A stretch of DNA of 20,501 nt from Rubrivivax sp. (GTDB taxonomy: Bacteria > Pseudomonadota > Gammaproteobacteria > Burkholderiales > Burkholderiaceae), in contig SEEY01000005.1 in NCBI GenBank assembly GCA_004211235.1, forward strand, positions 1 through 20,501, in the 5' to 3' direction. The translations under genes and the position numbers were made by a program. The notes below the pieces were generated by a model. It saw only the letters and a list, made by a program, of their open reading frames with translations. It had not been told where the DNA came from and made no database searches. Below are positions 14,041-20,501 of the stretch, piece after piece. Numbering within the stretch: the first letter of the stretch is position 1; the number at the start of each line of letters is the position of its first letter.

Positions 14041-14817
14041 ATGCTGCTCCGACACAAGACCGCCCTCGTCGCTGCGTTGATCGCTGGCTGCCAGCTGGCC
14101 GCCGCCGACAGCGCCGAAGTGAGGATTTCGAACCTGAGCTTCTCGGCGGGCACCGTGTGGGCGTATGTCCCGCTGGACGTGGACTGGGTCGCCCCGAGCG
14201 CCAGCACCCAGTCGGCGCTGCTGAATCCCGGTCTTGCGGATCAATCCGTGGGTTGGCATGGGCGGGCGCTCAACAGCTCCGTGATGGACAGCCTTGACAG
14301 CGCGCAGGCCCAGATCACCGCCAAGACGCCCAACACCGACATGAACGGCGTGACGGCGTCGGCCATGGTGGACGTGAGCGGCGGCCAGGCCGGCTGGGCC
14401 TTCGCCAAGATCTTTGACGGTCAGATCCTGGTGGCCGCCGGTGGCACCGTGACGGTCAGCTTCATGCTCGACAGCCTGCACGCCAGCGGCCACCAGGCGC
14501 AGGCCAACGCCTCCATCGAGCTCTGCAGCACCGACTTCACGACAGATACCTGTGACGCCGCGAACTACGTTGAAGCATTCGTGGACGCCACATCGCCGGC
14601 CTACAGCGGCCCCTCCATGCTGACCGCGAGCTGGACCAATCCCTCCGCCACCGAAAACACCTGGGCAAAGATGCGCATTGGACTGACCGCTTCCGCCGAT
14701 TCGGTGTCCGTGTCCGCCGTGCCGGAACCGGCCAGCATGGCCCTTTGGCTGGCCGGCCTGGCCGGGGTAGGCCTCGGCGCAAGGTGCCGCAGCCGCCACG
14801 GCAACCGCAACGATTAA
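14041..14817 (+). CDS. PEP-CTERM exported protein, function unknown
   Basis: This is a 258-residue exported protein. The N-terminus (RHKTALVAALIAGCQLAAA) is a signal peptide. The C-terminus (227-258) is a PEP-CTERM sorting signal: VPEPASMALWLAGLAGVGLG, a hydrophobic helix, then the basic tail ARCRSR. PEP-CTERM proteins are processed by exosortase and linked to exopolysaccharide or biofilm matrix in Gram-negative bacteria. The mature part is Ser/Thr/Ala-rich and looks beta-rich, with two cysteines close together (ELCSTDFTTDTC); no enzyme motif is seen. The signal peptide also contains a lipobox-like IAGC. The start at 14041 is chosen over 13939 because the longer frame adds non-signal residues and would overlap the operator sites. 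Two terminators follow it. Confidence 0.82.
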   Translation: MLLRHKTALVAALIAGCQLAAADSAEVRISNLSFSAGTVWAYVPLDVDWVAPSASTQSALLNPGLADQSVGWHGRALNSSVMDSLDSAQAQITAKTPNTDMNGVTASAMVDVSGGQAGWAFAKIFDGQILVAAGGTVTVSFMLDSLHASGHQAQANASIELCSTDFTTDTCDAANYVEAFVDATSPAYSGPSMLTASWTNPSATENTWAKMRIGLTASADSVSVSAVPEPASMALWLAGLAGVGLGARCRSRHGNRND

Positions 14818-14837
14818 CGGGCTCTTCTCTGGGTCTG

Positions 14838-14860
14838 CCAGGCAGGCATCGCCTGGTTTT
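14838..14860 (+). terminator. Intrinsic terminator 1 after the PEP-CTERM gene
   Basis: CCAGGC (14838-14843) pairs with GCCTGG (14851-14856) around a 7-nt loop and is followed by TTTT (14857-14860). It lies 20 bp past the stop codon. Confidence 0.65.
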
Positions 14861-14900
14861 GTCGCGCGGTCTTCAAAAGGGACCGCGCGACCATTTTCTT
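14861..14900 (+). terminator. Intrinsic terminator 2, immediately following the first
   Basis: GTCGCGCGGTC (14861-14871) and GACCGCGCGAC (14881-14891) form a perfect 11-bp stem with a 9-nt loop, followed by CATTTTCTT. With the first hairpin it should insulate the PEP-CTERM gene from the GH2 gene downstream. Confidence 0.7.
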
Positions 14901-14975
14901 GCGACCGCCATCGCCCCCAAAGCCGCACCCGCTCATGCCGCGCCTGAGCGTGTCCAAGCCAAAGAAAGTCGAGCC

Positions 14976-17810
14976 ATGCCCCGTGCCTCCTGCAGCCAGG
15001 TTTGGCTGATCGCGACGATCCTCGTTCTGCTTACGCTCACGAGCAGCCCCGCGCAGGCCGCCGGCCGTGAGCGCCTGTCGCTGGATGGCGGCTGGCTGTT
15101 CCACCGCGGTGACGTGCCGATGCCTGTGGTGAAGGGCCACGGCATGAGCTATCACAACGGCAAGGCCAACGGCGCCTGGGGCGCCGCCGCGGCCGACTTC
15201 GACGACTCCGCCTGGCGGCGAGTCGACCTGCCGCATGACTGGGCCGTCGAGAACCCGTTTGATCGCAACGAGAACGCGTCGCAGGGCTATCGCCAGCGCG
15301 GCTTCGGCTGGTACCGGCGCTACCTGCCACTGCCCGAATCCGACCGCGGCCGACACATCGAGCTGCAGTTCGATGCCATCGCCACCCACAGCACGGTCTG
15401 GGTGAACGGCATCGTCGTCGACCGCAACTGGTCGGGCTACAACGGCCGCAGCATCGACATCACGCCCTATGTCCGCTACGGCGCCGACGCCAACACGATC
15501 GCCGTGCGCGTCGACGCCCAGGCGCAGGAAGGCTGGTGGTACGAAGGCGCCGGCATCTATCGCCACACCTGGCTTGTCAAGCGCGACGCGCTGCACATCG
15601 CCACCGACGGCCTCCATGCCAACCCGGTCAAGCGCAGCGGTCGCTGGACCATTCCTGTCGAGGTGACGCTGCAGAGCAGCGCGAAGGCAGAGCGCAGCGG
15701 GATCGTCGATGTGGTGGTCATCGATCCCTCGGGCCGCGAGGTCGCCAAAGGCAGCAGCCGCGCAAGCGTGGCCGGGCTCGAATCGGCCGTCGCGCGCCTC
15801 AGCCTCGACGTGCGTGAGCCGCGGCTGTGGTCGCTGGCGCAGCCCCACCTCTACCGTGTGCGCGCGACGCTGCGCGATGGCGCCAAGGAGCTCGACCGCA
15901 CCGAGATTCAGACGGGCTTTCGGAGCATCCGCTTCGACGCGGACCGAGGCTTTTTTCTGAACGACGAGCCGGTCAAGCTGCAGGGCGTCTGCGTTCACCA
16001 GGACCATGCCGGTGTCGGCGTCGCCGTGCCCGAGGCCATCTGGGAGTTCCGACTGCGCCGCCTGAAGGAGATGGGCACCAACGCCATCCGCTTCTCGCAC
16101 AACGCGCCCGCGGCCGAGGTGCTGGACATGGCCGACCGCCTGGGCCTGCTCGTCATGGACGAGAACCGCAACTTCAACCCCTCGCCCGACTACCTCAAGC
16201 AGCTCACCTGGATGGTCAGGCGCGACCGCAATCACCCGAGCGTGATCCTGTGGTCGATCTTCAACGAGGAGCCGCTGCAGAGCACCGAGCCGGGCTACGA
16301 GATGGCGAGCCGCCTGGTCACGGCGATCAAGAAGCTCGACCCGACGCGGCCGGTGACGGGCGCGATGCACGGCGGCCTGTTCACCGATCTGAATGCCGCG
16401 GATGCGCTCGATGTCGTCGGCGTGAACTACCAGATCGGCGCCTACGACACGTATCACCAGAAGCATCCGAAGCGCCCGATGACGAGCACCGAGGACACCG
16501 CGGCCTACATGACGCGCGGCGAGTTCAAGAGCGACCGGGCCGGTCAGGCATTCGGCAGCTATGACGACGAGCCATCCTCCTGGGGCAACACCCATCGTCA
16601 GGCCTGGCGGGCCATCGGCGAGCGGCCCTTCATCGCCGGCAGCTTCATCTGGACCGGCATCGACTACCGCGGCGAACCCACGCCCTACGAGTGGCCGAGC
16701 GTCGGCTCGTTCTTCGGCGCGATGGACCTGGCCGGCTTTGCCAAGACGGCCTTCTGGATCCACCAGGCACAGTGGGTAAAAGACCGCCCGGTCGTCAAGC
16801 TGGTACCGCACTGGAACTGGGCCGGCCGCGAAGGCCAGGCCGTGCAGGTGATGGTGGCCAGCAACGCGCCGCGCGTGCGGCTGCTGCTCAATGGCGCCGT
16901 GATCGCCGAGCAGGACGTCGACCCCTACGAGATGGCGCATTTCAACGTCGCGTATGCGCCGGGACGCCTTGAGGCCGTGGCGCTCAAGGACGGCAAGGAG
17001 ATTGCGCGCGACGCCGTCCAGACAAGCGGCACGGCCGCGCGCCTGGTGCTGACGCCGGACCGCCCTGCCCTGGCCGGCGACGGGCTGGACGCGATGCCGA
17101 TCACTGTCAGCGCCGTCGACGCCCAGGGTCTGCCAGTGCCGACTGCAAACGCGCGCGTCCGCTTCGAACTCGAGGGCCAGGCCAACCTCATCGGCGTCGG
17201 CAACGGCGACCCCAACTCGCACGAGCCCGACAAGGCCAGCGAGCGGAGCCTGTTCAACGGCCTGGCACAACTCATCGTCCAGGCCCGGCGCGACGGCCAG
17301 GGCGTGGTGAAACTGCGCGCTGTTGCCGACGGCCTGCAATCCGCGGAGGTGGTGTTCACGCTGCGGCCGGCGGCCGCGCCGGCGAGCGTGCCAACGGCCG
17401 AGCCGACGACGCCGCTGCTGAGCTGGCGCGTCTCGCCCGCCTCTGCCACCCGGCCCGATCCCAATGTGACGCTGGCGGAGACCGACATGAACTCCTGGGG
17501 CTGGGACGAGCCCCCGATCCGCCGCGGCGCCGAGTCCCAGGCCTTTCGCCTCTACCGCAGCAGCGTGTCCGTTCGTGCCGACCGCAATGACGGCCGTGCT
17601 CAGCTCGTCTTCGCCAGCCTCGCCGGCAGGGCAGAGGTCTGGGTGGATGGCGTCAAGCTCGGCGAGAAAAGCGGAGCCGAGCCGGCGCCGTTCGCGGTGA
17701 CCTTGACGCCGGGCGGCCCGCGCCGCCAGGTCACCGTGCTGGTGGAGGCCACGGCTGGTCAGCCCTCCGGCCTGTGGGGACGCGTCGTTCTTGAACCCGG
17801 CGCCCGCTGA
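14976..17810 (+). CDS. Exported glycoside hydrolase family 2 (beta-galactosidase type)
   Basis: This 944-residue enzyme has a signal peptide (hydrophobic core about 9-22, cleavage near PAQA/AG at 28). Order: GH2 jelly-roll sugar-binding domain (about 32-205, GWLFHRGDVP, DLPHDWAVE, GFGWYRRYLPLP, STVWVNG), Ig-like domain (about 205-315), TIM barrel (about 315-600), DUF4982-like Ig domain (about 605-690, HWNWAGREG), a GH2 C-terminal beta domain (about 690-800, GVGNGDPNSHEPDK), then an extra carbohydrate-binding-like jelly roll (about 810-944). E431 in FNEEP fits the acid/base and E506 in STEDTAAYMTRG the nucleophile. The family is retaining and usually removes terminal beta-galactosyl residues; other beta-glycosides are possible. 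ATG 14976 is chosen because the signal peptide begins there; the frame is open further upstream. It is periplasmic or secreted. Confidence 0.93.
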   Translation: MPRASCSQVWLIATILVLLTLTSSPAQAAGRERLSLDGGWLFHRGDVPMPVVKGHGMSYHNGKANGAWGAAAADFDDSAWRRVDLPHDWAVENPFDRNENASQGYRQRGFGWYRRYLPLPESDRGRHIELQFDAIATHSTVWVNGIVVDRNWSGYNGRSIDITPYVRYGADANTIAVRVDAQAQEGWWYEGAGIYRHTWLVKRDALHIATDGLHANPVKRSGRWTIPVEVTLQSSAKAERSGIVDVVVIDPSGREVAKGSSRASVAGLESAVARLSLDVREPRLWSLAQPHLYRVRATLRDGAKELDRTEIQTGFRSIRFDADRGFFLNDEPVKLQGVCVHQDHAGVGVAVPEAIWEFRLRRLKEMGTNAIRFSHNAPAAEVLDMADRLGLLVMDENRNFNPSPDYLKQLTWMVRRDRNHPSVILWSIFNEEPLQSTEPGYEMASRLVTAIKKLDPTRPVTGAMHGGLFTDLNAADALDVVGVNYQIGAYDTYHQKHPKRPMTSTEDTAAYMTRGEFKSDRAGQAFGSYDDEPSSWGNTHRQAWRAIGERPFIAGSFIWTGIDYRGEPTPYEWPSVGSFFGAMDLAGFAKTAFWIHQAQWVKDRPVVKLVPHWNWAGREGQAVQVMVASNAPRVRLLLNGAVIAEQDVDPYEMAHFNVAYAPGRLEAVALKDGKEIARDAVQTSGTAARLVLTPDRPALAGDGLDAMPITVSAVDAQGLPVPTANARVRFELEGQANLIGVGNGDPNSHEPDKASERSLFNGLAQLIVQARRDGQGVVKLRAVADGLQSAEVVFTLRPAAAPASVPTAEPTTPLLSWRVSPASATRPDPNVTLAETDMNSWGWDEPPIRRGAESQAFRLYRSSVSVRADRNDGRAQLVFASLAGRAEVWVDGVKLGEKSGAEPAPFAVTLTPGGPRRQVTVLVEATAGQPSGLWGRVVLEPGAR

Positions 17811-17870
17811 TGCGTCGCGCTGCTCTGCGATCCACAGCAACGCGCATGAGTGCGGAACAGTCCATTGGCG

Positions 17871-17893
17871 GGTCGGTCGAGGCGTCTCCGACC
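17871..17893. terminator. Weak hairpin between convergent GH2 and GH27-like genes
   Basis: GGTCGG (17871-17876) pairs with CCGACC (17888-17893) around an 11-nt loop in the 114-bp gap where the two genes converge. No T tract is present on either strand, so this is only a candidate bidirectional terminator. Confidence 0.25.
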
Positions 17894-17924
17894 GGCGCGC
17901 AAGCGTGCTCCGTCTGTTCTGCCG

Positions 17925-19265
17925 CTAAGCCCTGGCGACGAGACTTATCAGCCGGACGCCGTGGGCGGGAACATCCAGCGCCGCAGCGTCCCTCTTCAGA
18001 TCGGCTCCGGCCCAACAGTCGCGCCCGGTGCCGGGCAGCCATTCGGGCAGCAACACGCTGCAGGGCCGGTCGCCGGTGTTGAACCACGCGACCCACGTGC
18101 TGTGCCTGCCTCTGCGTATGAACCGGCAGCCCCCCGCAACGGCCTGCCATTCCCCGATGCCAGGAGTGCGTATCAGGGCTATCACTTCGGGGTTGGTCGC
18201 GAGATGCAGCGTCGCCTCATCCATGCCGCGCAGGTCACCCTCGAGGACCAGGGGACGACGGGCGCAGACGCTGACCGTCACCATGAACATCAGCTCGTCG
18301 CGCGTCAGGCGGCTGTCAAGCCCGCTGGCGCCCCCGCCGACTTGCGACTTGCCGACGTTCAATGCAAAGGCGTCGGCGCGCCCGGCGCTCGTGCGGGCCT
18401 GCGGCGCCGGCTCCAGCAGATTCACGAGGTCGTCGCGCAGCTCGGGCCAGCCGCGTCGATGCTGCAATGTGGAATCGGGCGCAACACTCAGCCGGATGCG
18501 GTGGCCCGTGGCATCGCTGGCGCGGCGGAGCAGGCCCAGTTCTGCCGCGTCGCCGTGCTGCGAAAAGATGCCGTCGACCGTGACGGCATCGACGCCGCAT
18601 GCCGCGAGCTGGGCTAACCAGGCACGGTACCAATCGAAAGCACCCGGGTGGTCGAGGTTGATTTCGCACACGTCGGCGGTCCAGGAAGCCGGTGCGGGTT
18701 TCGCCACCTCGTCGCAACGCCACCGGCTGCCGGCGATGGTCAACCCCCGCGCGACTGCTTCACGGGGAATGCCGCACGCCAGGTGCACGCCGAAGCGCAG
18801 GCCGAGGCGGTGGACCTGGGCGGCCAGCGGCGCAAAGCCGCAGCCTTCCATGGCGCTGGGGAAGCGGTCCGCCGATGGCTGCGGCCGGCCATGGGCATCG
18901 AGCTGCGCCTGTGCAAGTTGCGGGAATGCCGACGTCGTCGCGTCAGGCGCATACCAGCGGGGCCCGACGCAGGCGACGTCGTAGCCGAATGGCAGGAAGC
19001 GTTCGGCGAGGATGGCTGCGTTTGCCAGGTAGGCAGCTTCCGTCAAGGGCCCACCAAGGCCTGATCCGCTCCAGCCGCTCCATCCCATCGGCGGCGGCGC
19101 AGCGCCGACCTCTTCGGGCCCGGCGTTCAGGACCGGAAACCCGGCGGCCGCGACCGAATGGACTGCACCGCGACGCGGCTGCGAGTCGCCCAGGCAAGAC
19201 CTGCGGGCCATCACAGGCAGGGACTCGGCTGGCGAATGAAGGGTGTTCGACCTGGAGGGGCACAT
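17925..19265 (-). CDS. GH27-like (alpha-galactosidase-fold) protein with divergent active site
   Basis: This 446-residue protein follows the GH27/melibiase barrel: PPPMGWSGWSG at the first strand, YDVACVGPRWYAPD, GRPQPSADRFPSAMEGCGF, PLAAQVHRLGLRFGVHLACGIPREAV, GVDAVTVDGIF (D231 at the nucleophile position) and ELRDDLVNLL (D278/D279 near the acid/base position). A C-terminal beta domain follows (about 360-446). GH27 enzymes cleave alpha-galactosides. Several binding residues differ from the canonical pattern: W-D becomes W-S at the first loop, the Asp before the RWY turn is Gly, and the Lys two before the nucleophile is Thr. Specificity or activity is therefore uncertain. There is no signal peptide, so it should be cytosolic. 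AGG lies 8 nt before the ATG at 19265; ATG 19211 is an alternative start. Confidence 0.82.
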   Translation of the reverse strand: MCPSRSNTLHSPAESLPVMARRSCLGDSQPRRGAVHSVAAAGFPVLNAGPEEVGAAPPPMGWSGWSGSGLGGPLTEAAYLANAAILAERFLPFGYDVACVGPRWYAPDATTSAFPQLAQAQLDAHGRPQPSADRFPSAMEGCGFAPLAAQVHRLGLRFGVHLACGIPREAVARGLTIAGSRWRCDEVAKPAPASWTADVCEINLDHPGAFDWYRAWLAQLAACGVDAVTVDGIFSQHGDAAELGLLRRASDATGHRIRLSVAPDSTLQHRRGWPELRDDLVNLLEPAPQARTSAGRADAFALNVGKSQVGGGASGLDSRLTRDELMFMVTVSVCARRPLVLEGDLRGMDEATLHLATNPEVIALIRTPGIGEWQAVAGGCRFIRRGRHSTWVAWFNTGDRPCSVLLPEWLPGTGRDCWAGADLKRDAAALDVPAHGVRLISLVARA

Positions 19266-19313
19266 AGGACAACCTGAATGTCTTGAGACGATTCGCCGTC
19301 AAACCAGCACATT

Positions 19314-19329
19314 GATTCGGCGCCAAATC
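19314..19329. promoter_or_regulatory. LacI-type operator candidate before the GH27-like gene
   Basis: GATTCGGC-GCCAAATC is a 16-bp even palindrome with one mismatched pair and a central CG step, the hallmark of LacI-family operators. It lies 49 bp upstream of the GH27-like start. A TTGACG -35-like hexamer on the minus strand (19297-19302) lies between the palindrome and the start codon. The neighbouring LacI-family gene encodes the probable ligand. Confidence 0.55.
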
Positions 19330-19335
19330 ACCTGA

Positions 19336-19380
19336 GGAAAAAGATTGCGGTCAGACCGCGCAGCCATCGTAGTTCGATGG
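19336..19380 (-). terminator. Double hairpin downstream of the lacI-type gene
   Basis: On the minus strand, hairpin CCATCG/CGATGG (19364-19380, 5-nt loop) is followed by GCGG/CCGC (19347-19359) and then AATCTTTTT (ending near 19338). It lies 45 bp past the regulator's stop and probably ends its transcript before the GH27-like gene. Confidence 0.5.
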
Positions 19381-19424
19381 GAAAAAGGACCGCCTAGGGG
19401 AAAACCTGGCCACTTCCCCGCATC

Positions 19425-20501
19425 TCAGGGGACCATCAGCGGGTCGCTTCGAGGTCCTGGCAAGGTCCGTCCGTGCACCAGCTCGACGGGCAGCACGATG
19501 TCCCGGGGCCCCGGGTAGGCCTCCCCGCGACGCTGGGCTTCGATGAGTTCCATCAGCACGGCTACCGCACGCCGGCCCATCTCCAGCAAAGGCTGACGCA
19601 TCGTCGTCATGCGCAAGGTGCGGGCCATCAAGGTGTCGTCGAAGCCCGCAATCGAGATGTCCCGGGGAACGCTGAAGCCGCAGGCTTCCAGCGCGTCGAT
19701 ACAGCCGAAGGCGATGTCGTCGCTGCCGCAGCAGACCGCCTCAGGCAAAGGCTGCCCGCGGTGGCGCTCCAGCCACGCCTGCATCTGCTGCCTGCCTCCC
19801 TCCGCCGTGAACCACGTTCGCACCACATGATCTGGAGCGACCTCCACGCCCGCTTCGGCATGGGCGCGCAGGAAGCCCTCGACACGGAGGTCCGCACCCT
19901 TGGCACTGGTCGGCCCGCCCACGCAGAGGATGCGGCGATAGCCCAGCCCGAGCATGTGGCGTGCGATGGCGTAGCCGCCGGCTGCATCGTCCGCCTCGAC
20001 ATTCACCTCCGCCCGCAGCAGCCTGCCGGCGTGGATCGTCACCATCGGCGTATGGGGCGGCAGCCAGGTCGTGCTGTCGTCTTCCAGGTAAGGCGCAAGC
20101 ACGACGAGCCCGTCGACGCGGCCGTCACACAAGGCCGGGATGCGCTGCGGCGCTTCTTCCCAGCCACTGAGTGGAAAGATGCAGGCGGTCTGGTGGGCTT
20201 CCGTCGCCCCCCGCACCACACCGTTGAAGACTTCCAGGAAGTAGAGGTTGGGCTCCTCGTTGGCGATGTTGGCGACGAAGCCGATCGCGTTCGTGCGTTG
20301 ATACGTCAGGGCACGCGCCGTCGCGTTCGGCCGGTAGCTCAAGCGCGCGGCCGCCGCCAGGACGCGTTCCCGCGTTTCGGCCGAGACCCGCGTCGAACCC
20401 CTTGCACCGTTCAAGGCGCAGGACGCGGCCACGTCGGACACGCCCGCTTCCCGGGCGACGTCCGCGAGCGTCGGCAACTTGTGACGACGGCTCTTCGGGG
20501 G
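19425..20501 (-). CDS. LacI-family transcriptional regulator (N-terminus may lie beyond the window)
   Basis: At least 350 residues are visible. The N-terminal LacI helix-turn-helix reads LPTLADVAREAGVSDVAASC then ALNGARGSTRVSAETRERVL, with hinge SYRPNATARAL. The periplasmic-binding-protein-like sensor domain follows: AIGFVANIANEEPNLYFLEV, DGLVVLAP, RILCVGGPTSAKGADLRVEG, CCGSDDIAFGCIDAL and ISIAGFDDTLMARTLRMTTM. The recognition helix is of the AASCALNG type instead of the common TVSRVLNG. The frame has a TTG at 20477 but stays open to the right edge (PPKSRRHK before LPTLADVA), so the real start is probably outside. The fold senses a sugar or its phosphate. It probably represses the GH27-like gene downstream, where a LacI-type palindrome lies. 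Confidence 0.93.
   Translation of the reverse strand, partial: PPKSRRHKLPTLADVAREAGVSDVAASCALNGARGSTRVSAETRERVLAAAARLSYRPNATARALTYQRTNAIGFVANIANEEPNLYFLEVFNGVVRGATEAHQTACIFPLSGWEEAPQRIPALCDGRVDGLVVLAPYLEDDSTTWLPPHTPMVTIHAGRLLRAEVNVEADDAAGGYAIARHMLGLGYRRILCVGGPTSAKGADLRVEGFLRAHAEAGVEVAPDHVVRTWFTAEGGRQQMQAWLERHRGQPLPEAVCCGSDDIAFGCIDALEACGFSVPRDISIAGFDDTLMARTLRMTTMRQPLLEMGRRAVAVLMELIEAQRRGEAYPGPRDIVLPVELVHGRTLPGPRSDPLMVP

Noticed and set aside
14814..17840. A 1008-codon minus-strand frame opposite the GH2 gene
   Set aside because: No domain is visible and its composition is that of an antisense shadow; the plus strand encodes a full GH2 enzyme with signal peptide and catalytic residues.

Overview
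The window is GC-rich chromosomal DNA that looks like a betaproteobacterium of the order Burkholderiales. The reasons are the Burkholderiales-style RNase E C-terminus at the left edge, a PEP-CTERM exported protein, a DUF3597 protein, and the overall GC and codon style. This assignment is inferred from protein style, not from a marker gene.

Layout. 1-628: the 5' part of a VOC/PhnB-like gene (minus strand) abuts a headless RNase E tail (plus strand) that ends at a strong intrinsic terminator. 879-4465: housekeeping and repair genes, namely a PRC-barrel protein, exonuclease III (xth), a DUF3597 protein, an alkyladenine DNA glycosylase and an NmrA-like NAD(P)-binding protein. The last is divergent from a LysR regulator (4571-5449).

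5584-12088 is the highlight: a tight four-gene plus-strand operon with gaps of 7, 14 and 31 bp. It encodes a TIR-domain protein, a MoxR-type AAA+ ATPase, a 1271-residue fusion, and a small alpha-helical protein of unknown function. The fusion joins a SAV_2336/vWA-like conflict-system module to a complete TssB and a complete TssC, the two subunits of the type VI secretion contractile sheath. No other T6SS gene is present. I infer a MoxR/vWA/TIR immune-type system that has captured a sheath polymer, possibly as a scaffold, sensor or actuator.

12242-13800: a HipB/HipA toxin-antitoxin pair behind an inverted-repeat operator, so 5.6-13.8 kb reads as a small defence/conflict island.

13945-20501: a carbohydrate locus. 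It holds a PEP-CTERM exported protein behind a pair of GntR/FadR-type operator-like sites, two consecutive terminator hairpins, an exported GH2 beta-galactosidase-type enzyme, a convergent GH27-like protein whose substrate-binding residues are poorly conserved, and a LacI-family regulator that runs to the right edge. A LacI-type palindrome lies in front of the GH27-like gene. The likely logic is extracellular cleavage of a galactoside by the GH2 enzyme, intracellular handling by the GH27-like protein, and sugar-responsive control by LacI and an unseen GntR regulator.

I found no tRNA, rRNA, CRISPR array, insertion sequence or phage integrase. Several very long antisense frames are GC-rich shadows of the real genes.
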